7,128 nt of DNA from Collinsella sp. (lineage in GTDB: Bacteria; Actinomycetota; Coriobacteriia; Coriobacteriales; Coriobacteriaceae): contig DYAA01000154.1 of the NCBI GenBank assembly GCA_019419405.1, positions 1 through 7,128 on the forward strand. Reading direction: 5' to 3'. Position 1 is the first letter of the stretch. Each line of letters opens with the position of its first letter. The notes below the pieces were generated by a model. It had not been told where the DNA came from and did no database searches. It worked only from the letters and a program-made list of their open reading frames with translations. Of the stretch, positions 1 to 6,170 are shown piece by piece. The position numbers and the translations under genes were made by a program.

Positions 1-840
1 CTCATGCGCGATCTTAAGCGAAGCGCACGGATCGACGAAGTTGGCCATGCCGACCGACACGCAGGTGGCGCCGGCCAGGATAAACTCAGCCGCATCCTCG
101 CCAGTCATGACACCGCCGACACCGTTGATGGGGATATCGACGGCCTGGGCAACCTCCCAGACCATGCGCACGGCGATGTGGTGGCACAGCGGGCCCGAAA
201 GGCCGCCCTTGGGCTTGGCCACGCGGGACTTGCGGGTATGGACGTCGATGGCCATGCCCTGGATGGAGTTGATGACCGAAAGGCCGTCGGCGCCGGCAGC
301 CTCGAGGGCCTTGGCGATCTCGGCGACGTTGACCGGCGCCATCTTCACGAACAGCGGCTTATCGGTCACCTTGCGGCAAGCAGCCATAACGGAAGAGGCG
401 CCCTCGGGCGTGGAGCCCATGGCGGCACCGCCGGCGGCGATATTAGGGCAGCTCACGTTGATCTCGTAGCCGGCAGCCCAGGGGCACAGCTCGACATACA
501 TCTCGAGTGCGCGGACAAACTCGTCAACGGAGTGACCGGCAACCTGACAGATGACCTGGCAGCCGTCCTTGGACAGCTGTTCGAGCCACGGACCGGACTC
601 GCGGGCAAAGGCGGCCACGCCGGGATTCTGAAGGCCCACGGAGTTGATCATACCGCCGGGAATCTCGGCCATGCGGGGCGCGGGATTGCCGGGCCAGGGC
701 TCGGCAGCGCAGCCCTTGGTGGTGATGGCGCCCAGCTGGGAGACATCAAAGAAGTTCTGGAACTGCCATCCGTAGCCAAAGGTACCGGCTGCGGTGTTGA
801 TGGGGTTCTGCATCTTGACGCCGCCGAAATCGACGGCCAT
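1..840 (-). CDS. pyrD: Dihydroorotate dehydrogenase class 1B, catalytic subunit (partial, 3' end outside window)
   Basis: Oxidises dihydroorotate to orotate in the cytoplasm, passing electrons from its FMN to the PyrK subunit and on to NAD+. The visible 280 residues from ATG at 840 form a TIM barrel: GTFGYG at 19-24, ITTKG at 39-43 (probable FMN lysine), NSVGLQNPG at 66-74, and NVSCPN at 128-133, whose Cys131 is the catalytic cysteine position of class 1 enzymes. Further on come VKMAP near 165, INSIQG near 191, GGLSGP near 212 and GVGGV near 240. Roughly 25 C-terminal residues lie beyond the edge, judging from the family length of about 305. The start is inferred: ATG 840 aligns best with PyrD N-termini, but in-frame GTGs at 846 and 855 (the latter in a TAGTG stop/start overlap with pyrK) are possible. 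No strong ribosome-binding site is seen, so translational coupling to pyrK is likely. Confidence 0.95.
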   Translation of the reverse strand, partial: MAVDFGGVKMQNPINTAAGTFGYGWQFQNFFDVSQLGAITTKGCAAEPWPGNPAPRMAEIPGGMINSVGLQNPGVAAFARESGPWLEQLSKDGCQVICQVAGHSVDEFVRALEMYVELCPWAAGYEINVSCPNIAAGGAAMGSTPEGASSVMAACRKVTDKPLFVKMAPVNVAEIAKALEAAGADGLSVINSIQGMAIDVHTRKSRVAKPKGGLSGPLCHHIAVRMVWEVAQAVDIPINGVGGVMTGEDAAEFILAGATCVSVGMANFVDPCASLKIAHE

Positions 841-854
841 GTTCACGGTACCCA

Positions 855-1646
855 CTAGAAGACCACCACCTTGGAAGCATCGAACACGGGGCCGCACATG
901 CAGGCGCCCTTCATACCGTCGACCGTCTCGACATTGCAGGTGTTGCAGGCGCCAAAGCCGCAGCTCATCATGCGCTCGAGCGACACCTCGCAGTACGCAC
1001 CGGCCTCAGCGGCAGCGGCGGCGACTTTCTTCATCATGACGGCGGGACCGCAGCTGGCCACATAGTCGTAGCCGCCCTCGCTGAGCAGCTCGGCTGCCGG
1101 GTCGGTGCAAAAACCGTGCGTGCCGAGCGTGCCGTCATCGGTGCACACGTTAACCGTGGCGCCCAGCGCGCGGAACTCATCGATGCCCACGGCCTTGGAC
1201 GCGGTGCCAAAGCCCAGGCACACGTCGACGGCCACACCCTGCTCGGCAAGCTTGTCGGCAAGGCACAGCACGGGCGGAACGCCGATGCCGCCTGCCACGA
1301 GCAGCGCCTTCCTAGTGCCCTTGGGAACAAGCCAGCCGCGGCCGCCAGGGCCCAGCAGATTAGAGGTGGAACCGGGGCCCATCTGCGACAGACGGCGGGT
1401 GTCGTCGCCCACGACGGCGTACCACAGCTCGACGGTACCGGCCTGGGTGTCGGCGCGATAGAAGCTCAAGGGCACGCGAAGCAGCGAAGAGGCATCGCCG
1501 GGCACGGCGATGTTCACAAACTGACCGGGCTTGAGCGCACTTGCAAGCTTGGGGGCCGAGATGACGAGCGAGAAGATGCCGTCGGCGATCTCCTGGTTCG
1601 AGACGACCTCGAAGTCGTGCATGCGTGCAGTGGAAGGTGTGGGCAT
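855..1646 (-). CDS. pyrK: Dihydroorotate dehydrogenase electron transfer subunit (FAD, 2Fe-2S)
   Basis: Partner of PyrD in the class 1B enzyme; it carries electrons from PyrD FMN through a 2Fe-2S cluster and FAD to NAD+. The protein is 263 residues, the usual family size. In order: a ferredoxin-reductase-like FAD domain with RVPLSFY at 57-63 (family consensus R-x-P-[LI]-S), a nucleotide-binding domain with GGIGVPP at 119-125 and CGPAVM at about 199-204, and a C-terminal cluster motif with Cys229, Cys234, Cys237 and Cys249. Cys249 lies three residues before GPVF, where the family places its fourth ligand. An extra Cys251 sits where relatives often have Asp. The start at 1646 is supported by GGAG five bases upstream; the internal Met at codon 9 has none. 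It is separated from pyrC by a 92-nt gap with two hairpins and runs almost directly into pyrD. Confidence 0.96.
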   Translation of the reverse strand: MPTPSTARMHDFEVVSNQEIADGIFSLVISAPKLASALKPGQFVNIAVPGDASSLLRVPLSFYRADTQAGTVELWYAVVGDDTRRLSQMGPGSTSNLLGPGGRGWLVPKGTRKALLVAGGIGVPPVLCLADKLAEQGVAVDVCLGFGTASKAVGIDEFRALGATVNVCTDDGTLGTHGFCTDPAAELLSEGGYDYVASCGPAVMMKKVAAAAAEAGAYCEVSLERMMSCGFGACNTCNVETVDGMKGACMCGPVFDASKVVVF

Positions 1647-1661
1647 AGACGCTCCAATCCC

Positions 1662-1718
1662 CCATGCGGTTGCATGGTTCAGGCGAACAGAAAGCGCGGC
1701 ACCGCAAGGGAGCCGCGC
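1662..1718 (-). other. Two intercistronic hairpins between pyrC and pyrK
   Basis: In the only sizeable gap of the operon, the minus strand reads GCGCGGC (1712-1718), an 11-nt loop, then GCCGCGC (1694-1700) followed by TTTCTGTT. This is a GC-rich 7-bp stem with a moderate U-rich tail. A second perfect hairpin, CCATGC-AACC-GCATGG (1662-1677), ends about 5 nt before the pyrK ribosome-binding site. The first could be a weak intrinsic terminator or an mRNA processing or stability barrier; the second could tune pyrK translation. Both roles are inference; only the dyads are seen. Confidence 0.5.
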
Positions 1719-1738
1719 ACAAAAGCGATAAGGCTATG

Positions 1739-3028
1739 CTAGCAGATGCAGCCGTCGGCAAGCGTCTGTTTACCGCCGACAAATACATCGGTGGCACGAC
1801 CGGTGAGCGTGCGGCCGGCAAAACCTGAGTTCTCGGCACGCGACTCGTAGCCGTCCTCGCCGACCGTCCAAGTGGCAGACGCGTCGAAGACAGTCAGGTC
1901 GGCAACGGAGCCCGCCTTGACCTGAACCTGGTCGAGGCCCAGGATCTCACGCGGTTTGATGGCCATGAGCTCGACCATACGGCCCATGCTCATCTTGCCC
2001 GTGTTGACCAGCTCGGTGAGTACGAGCGACAGGGAGGTCTCGAGGCCGATCATGCCAAAGGGCGCAAGCTCGAACTCGCGGGCCTTCTCCCACGGGGTGT
2101 GGGGAGCGTGATCGGTGACGATAGCGTCGACGGTGCCGTCGATGACGCCCTGACGGATGGCCTCGGCATCTTCCTCGGTACGCAGCGGCGGATTGACCTT
2201 GAGCGAGGTGTTGTAGGTCTCGTCCAGGTCGTTCTCGGTCAGGAACATGTGGTGCGGGGTGGCCTCGCAGGTCACCTGGACACCGGCAGCCTTACCGGCA
2301 CGCACGATCTCGAGGCCATGGGCGGTGGAGATGTGCTGGATGTGCAGCTTGGCGCCGGTCAGCTTGGCGATCTCGATGTCGCGGGCGATCTGGAGCTCCT
2401 CGCCGGCAGCCGGCCAACCCTCGAGGGCCAGACGGGTCGAGACCTTGCCCTCGTTGATCTGGCCATGGCCGACCAGGTCCTCGTCCTGGCAGTGGCTCAT
2501 AAAGACCTTGCCGAACATCTTGCCGTAGTCCATGCAGCGACGGAGCATGCCCGCACCCTGCACGCCGCGACCGTCGTCGGTGAAGGCAACGGCGCCGTGG
2601 GCGACCATATCGCCCATCTCGGACATAGCCTCGCCCTTAAGACCGCGGGTCATGGCGCCCGACGGATAGACGCGGCAGTGACCGACCTCGGCAGCGCGGG
2701 ACTTGACGAACTCCACGACGGTGCCGTTATCGGTGACGGGATCGGTGTTGGGCATGGAGCACACGCCGGTAAAGCCGCCCTTGGCAGCTGCGCGGGTGCC
2801 GCTCTCGATGTCCTCTTTGACCTCGTAGCCAGGCTCGCGAAGGTGAACGTGCATATCCACCAGACCGGGGACGAGGTACTTGCCGGAAAGGTCGCGGACC
2901 TCGGCTCCCTCGACGGCGAGATTCTCGCCGACCTCGGCGATCTTGTCGCCGTCAATCAGGACGTCAACGACACCGTCAAGCTCGACGGACGGGTCGACGA
3001 CGTGGGCATTCTTAAGAAGCAAGGCCAT
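1739..3028 (-). CDS. pyrC: Dihydroorotase, type I
   Basis: Zinc amidohydrolase that cyclises N-carbamoyl-aspartate to dihydroorotate, the third step of UMP synthesis; cytoplasmic. The protein is 429 residues, normal for type I. Visible metal ligands follow the Bacillus type I pattern: His60 and His62 in MHVHLREPG, Asp151 in FTDDG (a bridging Asp rather than carboxylated Lys), His179 in MSHCQDE, His232 in IQHISTAH and Asp306 in VTDHAPH. PNTDP at 93-97 and NPPLR near 289-293 are further family signatures. The start at 3028 is chosen because GGAGG lies 8 nt upstream; an upstream in-frame ATG at 3043 would overlap that ribosome-binding site. The gene start overlaps the end of pyrB by 17 nt, implying coupled translation. 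A GC-rich hairpin follows the stop before pyrK. Confidence 0.97.
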   Translation of the reverse strand: MALLLKNAHVVDPSVELDGVVDVLIDGDKIAEVGENLAVEGAEVRDLSGKYLVPGLVDMHVHLREPGYEVKEDIESGTRAAAKGGFTGVCSMPNTDPVTDNGTVVEFVKSRAAEVGHCRVYPSGAMTRGLKGEAMSEMGDMVAHGAVAFTDDGRGVQGAGMLRRCMDYGKMFGKVFMSHCQDEDLVGHGQINEGKVSTRLALEGWPAAGEELQIARDIEIAKLTGAKLHIQHISTAHGLEIVRAGKAAGVQVTCEATPHHMFLTENDLDETYNTSLKVNPPLRTEEDAEAIRQGVIDGTVDAIVTDHAPHTPWEKAREFELAPFGMIGLETSLSLVLTELVNTGKMSMGRMVELMAIKPREILGLDQVQVKAGSVADLTVFDASATWTVGEDGYESRAENSGFAGRTLTGRATDVFVGGKQTLADGCIC

Positions 3029-3956
3029 TATCGGCACCTCCAAGCAGCAGATACAGGATAGCCATACGCACGCAGATACCGGCGTAGACCTGCTCCAGGA
3101 TTACGGAGCGTTGCGGGTGGTCGGCCATATAGGAGTCGAACTCGACGCCGCGGTTGATGGGGCCCGGGTGGCAGATGATCGCATCGGGCTTCATGAGCTT
3201 CTCGCGGTCCTTGGTCAGGCCGAAGAGCTTGTGGTACTCGCGAATCGTGGGGAACGGAGCGCCCTCGAGGCGCTCCTGCTGCACGCGCAACATGTAGACG
3301 ACGTCCAGCTCGGGCAGGACGGAATCGAGGTCGCTCGTCACGTGGTCGCAGCCCAGGACCTCGGGCGCCGGCGGCAGCAGCGTGCCGGGGGCGACGGCGT
3401 AGGTCTCGCAGCCCATGATCTTAAGTGCGGGGATCAGCGAGCCGCACACGCGGGAGTGCGCGATATCGCCGACGACGGCGACCTTCAGACCGTGGAAGTC
3501 ACCCTTGTGCTCCCAGATGGTGTACAGGTCGAGCAGGGCCTGCGTGGGGTGGTTGTGCTTGCCGTCGCCGGCGCAGATGACGCTCGCGGGCGAGTTCTGC
3601 GTGACGATGTAGGGAGCACCGGCGTGCTTATCGCGCACGACGATGCAATCAATCTTGTAGGCGTTGAGGGTCTCGACGGTGTCGACAAGGCTCTCGCCTT
3701 TGACCGTAGAGGTCGAGGAGCCGCCAAAGTTGAGGCTGTCGGCCGAAAGACGCTTCTCGGCAAGCTCGAAGGAACTGCGGGTGCGAGTCGAAGGCTCGTT
3801 GAACATGTTGACGATGGTCTTGCCCTTGAGCGTGGGGACCTTCTTGATCGCACGCTCATTGACCTCGGAGAACGCCTTGGCGGTCTCGAGGATGAGCTTG
3901 ATGTCCTCTTCGGAGTACTCGGTAATGTCGATCAGGTGCTTATGGTTGAACGCCAC
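3012..3956 (-). CDS. pyrB: Aspartate carbamoyltransferase catalytic subunit
   Basis: Condenses carbamoyl phosphate with aspartate to give N-carbamoyl-aspartate, the committed step of pyrimidine synthesis. The 314 residues include the carbamoyl-phosphate motif FNEPSTRTRSSFE at 52-64, Lys86 in STVKGES, HPTQALLDLYT at 136-146, and the aspartate-side motif HPGPINRGVE at 273-282. Residues 108-109 are Arg-Asp where many relatives have Arg-His. The start is a GTG. GTG 3956 is preferred because a full eight-base Shine-Dalgarno match, GGAGGTGA, lies 8 nt upstream. The other in-frame GTG at 3968 sits inside that ribosome-binding site and would add MSST. With the chosen start there are 4 nt between the pyrR stop and pyrB. 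No pyrI regulatory subunit is seen, and the next gene is pyrC, as in Bacillus-type operons with unregulated trimeric enzyme. Confidence 0.96.
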   Translation of the reverse strand: MAFNHKHLIDITEYSEEDIKLILETAKAFSEVNERAIKKVPTLKGKTIVNMFNEPSTRTRSSFELAEKRLSADSLNFGGSSTSTVKGESLVDTVETLNAYKIDCIVVRDKHAGAPYIVTQNSPASVICAGDGKHNHPTQALLDLYTIWEHKGDFHGLKVAVVGDIAHSRVCGSLIPALKIMGCETYAVAPGTLLPPAPEVLGCDHVTSDLDSVLPELDVVYMLRVQQERLEGAPFPTIREYHKLFGLTKDREKLMKPDAIICHPGPINRGVEFDSYMADHPQRSVILEQVYAGICVRMAILYLLLGGADNGLAS

Positions 3957-3960
3957 GGTA

Positions 3961-4545
3961 CTACTCACCTCCCAGCGGCGCGGAGCCCACGTGGGAACCC
4001 GGCGCGACGTCGTTAATCTCGACGGCGGTGTGGCCGTCGACTTCCTTCATATATAGGTGCACGTTCTCCTCATGCGACGAGGGAACGTTCTTGCCGACAA
4101 AGTCCGGCGAGATGGGGAGCTCACGGTGGCCACGGTCAACGAGAACTGCCAGCTCAACACGGCTCGGACGACCCAGGTCCATAACGGCGTCCAGAGCGGC
4201 GCGGATGGTACGGCCCGTATACAGGATGTCGTCCACCAGCACGACGCGCTTGCCGTCGACGCTAAAGGGAATGTTGGTAGCGTGGATCGCGGGAGCGAAA
4301 TTGGTCGCATAGTCATCGCGGTAGAAGCTGATGTCCAGGCTGCCGAGCGGAACGTCGACGCCCTCGATCTCCTTGATCTCCTCGGCGAGCTTCTTTGCCA
4401 GAAGGTCGCCGCGCGTGACGATGCCGACCAGAGCGAGGTCTTCACAGCCCTCGTTGCGCTCGAGAATCTCGTGCGCGATGCGGGTCATCGCTCGATTGAC
4501 GGCGGTCTCGTCCATGATGACCGCCTTGGGGGAAGTCGTGCCCAT
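3961..4545 (-). CDS. pyrR: Bifunctional pyr operon regulator / uracil phosphoribosyltransferase
   Basis: PyrR binds UMP or UTP and attaches to pyr mRNA leaders to lower expression; many members also convert uracil and PRPP to UMP. The 194-residue protein has the type I phosphoribosyltransferase fold: RALTRIAHE-like helix near 18-26, TRG at 44-46, DISFYRDD at 71-78, the PRPP motif VVLVDDILYTGRT at 101-113, and LVDRGHRELPI at 135-145, followed by GKNVP at 151-155. It is slightly longer than the roughly 180-residue Bacillus protein because of a C-terminal tail (about residues 181-194, APGSHVGSAPLGGE) that runs into the pyrB ribosome-binding site. The start at 4545 has AAGGAG about 4-5 nt upstream. 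As first gene of the operon it lies directly behind a leader with a terminator-like hairpin, suggesting autoregulation. Confidence 0.96.
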   Translation of the reverse strand: MGTTSPKAVIMDETAVNRAMTRIAHEILERNEGCEDLALVGIVTRGDLLAKKLAEEIKEIEGVDVPLGSLDISFYRDDYATNFAPAIHATNIPFSVDGKRVVLVDDILYTGRTIRAALDAVMDLGRPSRVELAVLVDRGHRELPISPDFVGKNVPSSHEENVHLYMKEVDGHTAVEINDVAPGSHVGSAPLGGE

Positions 4546-4584
4546 CGATCTCCTTCCTCACATGTCTTGACTGCTGACACAGTC

Positions 4585-4625
4585 AAAAAAATAGATGCCC
4601 GACCGCTTAAGCGGACCAGACACCC
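4585..4625 (-). terminator. Attenuator-type terminator in the pyrR leader
   Basis: On the minus strand GGGTGTCTGGTCCGC (4611-4625), loop TTAA (4607-4610) and GCGGTCGGGCATCT (4593-4606) form an imperfect stem: a solid CCGC/GCGG core, a T-T mismatch, one bulged G, then further pairs including several G-U wobbles. It is followed by A and seven Ts (4585-4591). It lies about 40 nt before the pyrR start, so it would cut off the whole operon. The 5' arm also takes part in the competing upstream stem, as expected for an attenuator. Its strength is uncertain because of the wobbles. Confidence 0.6.
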
Positions 4626-4680
4626 ACAGGAAGGGCTGCTCTTTGGCAGCTATGTAATTCCATGTGGGTATCTCGTACCC
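4618..4680 (-). promoter_or_regulatory. Competing leader stem-loops, possible PyrR-responsive element
   Basis: On the minus strand AGATACCCACA (4663-4673) pairs with TGTGGGTGTCT (4618-4628) over 11 bp with one G-U. After a bulged T it continues with GGAA/TTCC (4658-4661 with 4629-4632). Above an internal loop of 7 and 2 nt sits GCTGC / GCAGC (4646-4650 with 4635-4639), capped by the hexaloop CAAAGA (4640-4645). Internal loop plus hexaloop resembles known PyrR-binding loops (hexaloop consensus CNGNGA; here one mismatch), but the flanking stem bases do not match the Bacillus consensus. An alternative small hairpin GGGTA-CGAGA-TACCC (4666-4680) uses part of the same 5' arm. The long stem excludes the full terminator arm. 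Pairing is seen; PyrR binding is inference. Confidence 0.5.
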
Positions 4681-4775
4681 CTTTAATGGTCAAGGGATAG
4701 TGTAGCCAACCTTGAGCTTAATTGCGAGCATAAATACAGAGCAATCCGTAAACGGAGCCCTACGCTCAATAAACC

Positions 4776-4804
4776 TATATATATTTGTGGGACGAGCTTG
4801 AAAA
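4776..4804 (-). promoter_or_regulatory. Candidate pyrR operon promoter
   Basis: Minus-strand TTTTCA (4799-4804), a 17-nt spacer and TATATA (4776-4781) each match four of six consensus bases and would give a leader of roughly 220 nt. A weaker alternative -10, TACACT, lies near 4700-4705. Transcription must start upstream of about 4680 for the leader folds to form. The choice is weak. Confidence 0.3.
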
Positions 4805-4932
4805 CCTTGTTGCGAGCTGGCATAATCCCCCCTGCTGCACGCAAATCGGATCTACGTCCAGGGCCGTGGCGTGGGCACTATCGCCAAAAGAGAAATATCT
4901 CTGTGTAGATTGCGCACAGGGAATGACTTCTG

Positions 4933-4941
4933 TGCTATAGT
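4933..4941 (+). promoter_or_regulatory. Extended -10 promoter of rpmB
   Basis: TGCTATAGT is an extended -10 element (TGn plus a five-of-six match to TATAAT). There is no good -35 at 16-18 nt; TTGCGC at 4910-4915 is 20 nt away. Predicted initiation near 4948 gives a 5' UTR of about 48 nt. Confidence 0.6.
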
Positions 4942-4959
4942 TCAGGCTTGTTTGTTAAC

Positions 4960-4979
4960 GCGACATGTTCGTTTGTCGC
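4960..4979 (+). promoter_or_regulatory. Hairpin in the rpmB 5' UTR
   Basis: GCGACA (4960-4965), an 8-nt loop and TGTCGC (4974-4979) form a perfect 6-bp stem that ends 2 nt before the AAGGAGG ribosome-binding site. It could stabilise the mRNA end or be a site for translational feedback, as seen for other ribosomal protein mRNAs. The role is inferred; only the dyad and its position are seen. Confidence 0.5.
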
Positions 4980-4995
4980 CCAAGGAGGGTCAGTT

Positions 4996-5184
4996 ATGTC
5001 CAAAGTTTGCGAAGTTTGCGGTAAGCACCCCGTTGCCGGTCGCTCCATCAGCCACTCTCACCGCGTCACCAACCGTAAGTTCCGCCCCAACATCCAGCGC
5101 GTCTACGTCGTCGTCGATGGTCACCGTCGCAAGATGAACGTTTGCTCCACCTGCCTCAAGTCCGGCAAGGTTGCGCGCTCCTAA
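4996..5184 (+). CDS. rpmB: 50S ribosomal protein L28
   Basis: Small component of the large ribosomal subunit. The 62-residue basic protein carries the L28 signature SHSHRVTNRKFRPNIQRV (19-36) and two CxxC pairs, Cys5/Cys8 and Cys50/Cys53, making it the zinc-ribbon (C+) form of L28. The start at 4996 has AAGGAGG 7 nt upstream (4982-4988); a longer in-frame reading from 4948 has no ribosome-binding site and is rejected. It stands alone between its own promoter and a strong terminator, divergent from pyrR and convergent with the transposase gene. Confidence 0.97.
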   Translation: MSKVCEVCGKHPVAGRSISHSHRVTNRKFRPNIQRVYVVVDGHRRKMNVCSTCLKSGKVARS

Positions 5185-5252
5185 ATAAGGTCTTACCAAC
5201 AAGTACCTCGGACTCTCCGGGTCAAAGACCTCGCGTTCACATAGAACTTACC

Positions 5253-5285
5253 AAAGGCGCCCTCCCCTACGGAGGGCGCCTTTTT
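5253..5285 (+). terminator. Intrinsic terminator of rpmB
   Basis: A perfect 10-bp stem GGCGCCCTCC / GGAGGGCGCC (5256-5265 with 5271-5280), extended by AAA/TTT, has a 5-nt loop and a run of five Ts. Upstream in the 3' UTR, AGGTCTT (5188-5194) and AAGACCT (5225-5231) form another dyad. Read on the minus strand the stem is followed by TTTGG, so it may weakly stop transcription from the transposase side as well. Confidence 0.9.
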
Positions 5286-5288
5286 GCA

Positions 5289-5353
5289 CTCATTGGGGAC
5301 AGACTTACATGAGTGTTTTCACGCATTGGGGACAGACTTAGATGAATGCTTTC
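5289..5353. repeat. Left-end repeat: two 33-bp-spaced copies
   Basis: Two direct copies start at 5291 and 5324; each opens with CATTGGGGACAGACTTA and they agree at 27 of 30 bases. 5289-5337 is the left inverted repeat of the element. CACTCAT (5287-5293) pairs with ATGAGTG (5309-5315), and ATGAGTG also faces CACGCAT (5320-5326) with one mismatch, so alternative hairpins are possible. Confidence 0.85.
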
Positions 5354-5391
5354 CTAAGCTCACAGTGCATCGATCGGCCCCAATCCATACC

Positions 5392-6168
5392 TCAGGCCGC
5401 CTCGTTCCAGCCTGTGGTGGCCTTGGTTACGCTTGTAGCGCCGATACCGGTGATACGGGCAATTTGCTTGACCGTGAGATGTGCCCGCCTGAGCCTCAGC
5501 AGGCAGGCATCGCGTTCGGGGCGTGGCAGGGCCTTGAGCAACGCAGGATCTATGCTCGTCAGGACTTCGCGCGCAACGAAAAGGGCCTCCTCATCGGGGA
5601 TCCGCCGGCGCGGAAGAACCTCCACTGACCAGATGCGCCCGGCAACTTTCTTGAGATGCTCGCAATAGCGACGGGAGCCTCCGACAACATCAAGCATAGG
5701 GGCCGCATCACAGATGTCAAAGGGATCATAGCCCAGCTGATACGCCTTATAGCTTGACCAGCGGTACGCCTCGAGCGAGTCAAGCGCACCCTTCACGGGA
5801 TTGAGATGAATATAGTCGAGCAGCTGCACTGCCTGCGTGTCCGACTCAACCGCGACCCGCGAATAGCGATTGTCAAACAGATGGCCCGTTCTTCCCGTTT
5901 TCCCATTGAAATACTTGGCATACGCCGTCAGCGCGCACTGCATTGCCTTTGAAAGGTTGTCATATGGGTCATCAACCATCAAATGGAAGTGGTTGTCCAT
6001 AAGACACCAGGCCAACACCGCCACGTCATGGCACGCAAACCTGTCCGATATGTCCGATAGGAAACGATAGCGGTCGGAATCATCTTCAAAAATGATCTGT
6101 TTGGAGTTACCGCGGTCAAAGACGTGGTAATAGCCGGTGAGCGAAATTTTGCGGGCGCATCGGGGCAT
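5392..6168 (-). CDS. REP-associated tyrosine transposase (RAYT), Y1_Tnp/IS200-like, with C-terminal HTH
   Basis: HUH single-strand endonuclease-like transposase expected to cut at hairpins formed by the flanking repeats through a 5' phosphotyrosine. In the 258-residue protein, YYHVFDRGN is at 13-21, the metal-binding His60-x-His62 lies in MDNHFHLMV, and GRTGHLF is at 92-98. Tyr119 in LDYIHLNPVK matches by position the catalytic Tyr of E. coli TnpA-REP (DYIYINP), and WSSYKAY is at 137-143. A C-terminal part beyond the core includes a helix-turn-helix, LTVKQIARITGIGATSVTKA, at 231-250. All catalytic residues are present and the frame is open, so it looks intact. Start 6168 is chosen because AAAGGAG lies about 5 nt upstream; ATG 6183 would precede that site. 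A TATAAA at 6244-6249 may be its -10. It converges on rpmB and diverges from adhE. Confidence 0.9.
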   Translation of the reverse strand: MPRCARKISLTGYYHVFDRGNSKQIIFEDDSDRYRFLSDISDRFACHDVAVLAWCLMDNHFHLMVDDPYDNLSKAMQCALTAYAKYFNGKTGRTGHLFDNRYSRVAVESDTQAVQLLDYIHLNPVKGALDSLEAYRWSSYKAYQLGYDPFDICDAAPMLDVVGGSRRYCEHLKKVAGRIWSVEVLPRRRIPDEEALFVAREVLTSIDPALLKALPRPERDACLLRLRRAHLTVKQIARITGIGATSVTKATTGWNEAA

Positions 6169-6170
6169 GG

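Larger units (their letters stand above)
4546..4995. other. Divergent intergenic region between pyrR and rpmB
   Basis: This 450-base AT-richer stretch separates divergently transcribed pyrR and rpmB. The pyrR-proximal half (4585-4680) holds the structured leader described separately. A further minus-strand hairpin, TCAAGG / CCTTGA with a 14-nt loop, lies at 4690-4715. A short dyad TCCGT-AA-ACGGA lies at 4745-4756, and AGAGA-AATA-TCTCT is at about 4889-4902. The rpmB promoter and 5' UTR occupy 4933-4995. I see no convincing gene, tRNA or rRNA here; 4805-4932 holds nothing I recognise. Confidence 0.6.

Noticed and set aside
4..858. Long plus-strand open frame opposite pyrD
   Set aside because: It is the antisense of a clear pyrD with full family motifs; open antisense frames are common at this GC content, and the translation has no recognisable motif.
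2099..4016. Long overlapping plus-strand frames opposite pyrC and pyrB
   Set aside because: They are antisense shadows of genes with intact catalytic motifs and lack ribosome-binding sites or family features.
4663..4694. TTGACC (4686-4691 region, minus strand) as the -35 of a pyrR promoter
   Set aside because: The -35 is good, but at 17 nt the -10 would be TACCCA, a poor match, and initiation there would remove the 5' arms of the leader folds. It is kept only as a weak possibility.
4948..5184. Longer rpmB reading from ATG 4948
   Set aside because: It has no ribosome-binding site and the extension covers the 5' UTR hairpin; ATG 4996 has AAGGAGG at proper spacing and gives the normal L28 N-terminus.
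5291..5353. CRISPR-like direct repeats
   Set aside because: There are only two copies, no array with unique spacers and no cas genes; the repeat recurs inverted at the other side of the transposase, so it is an element end.
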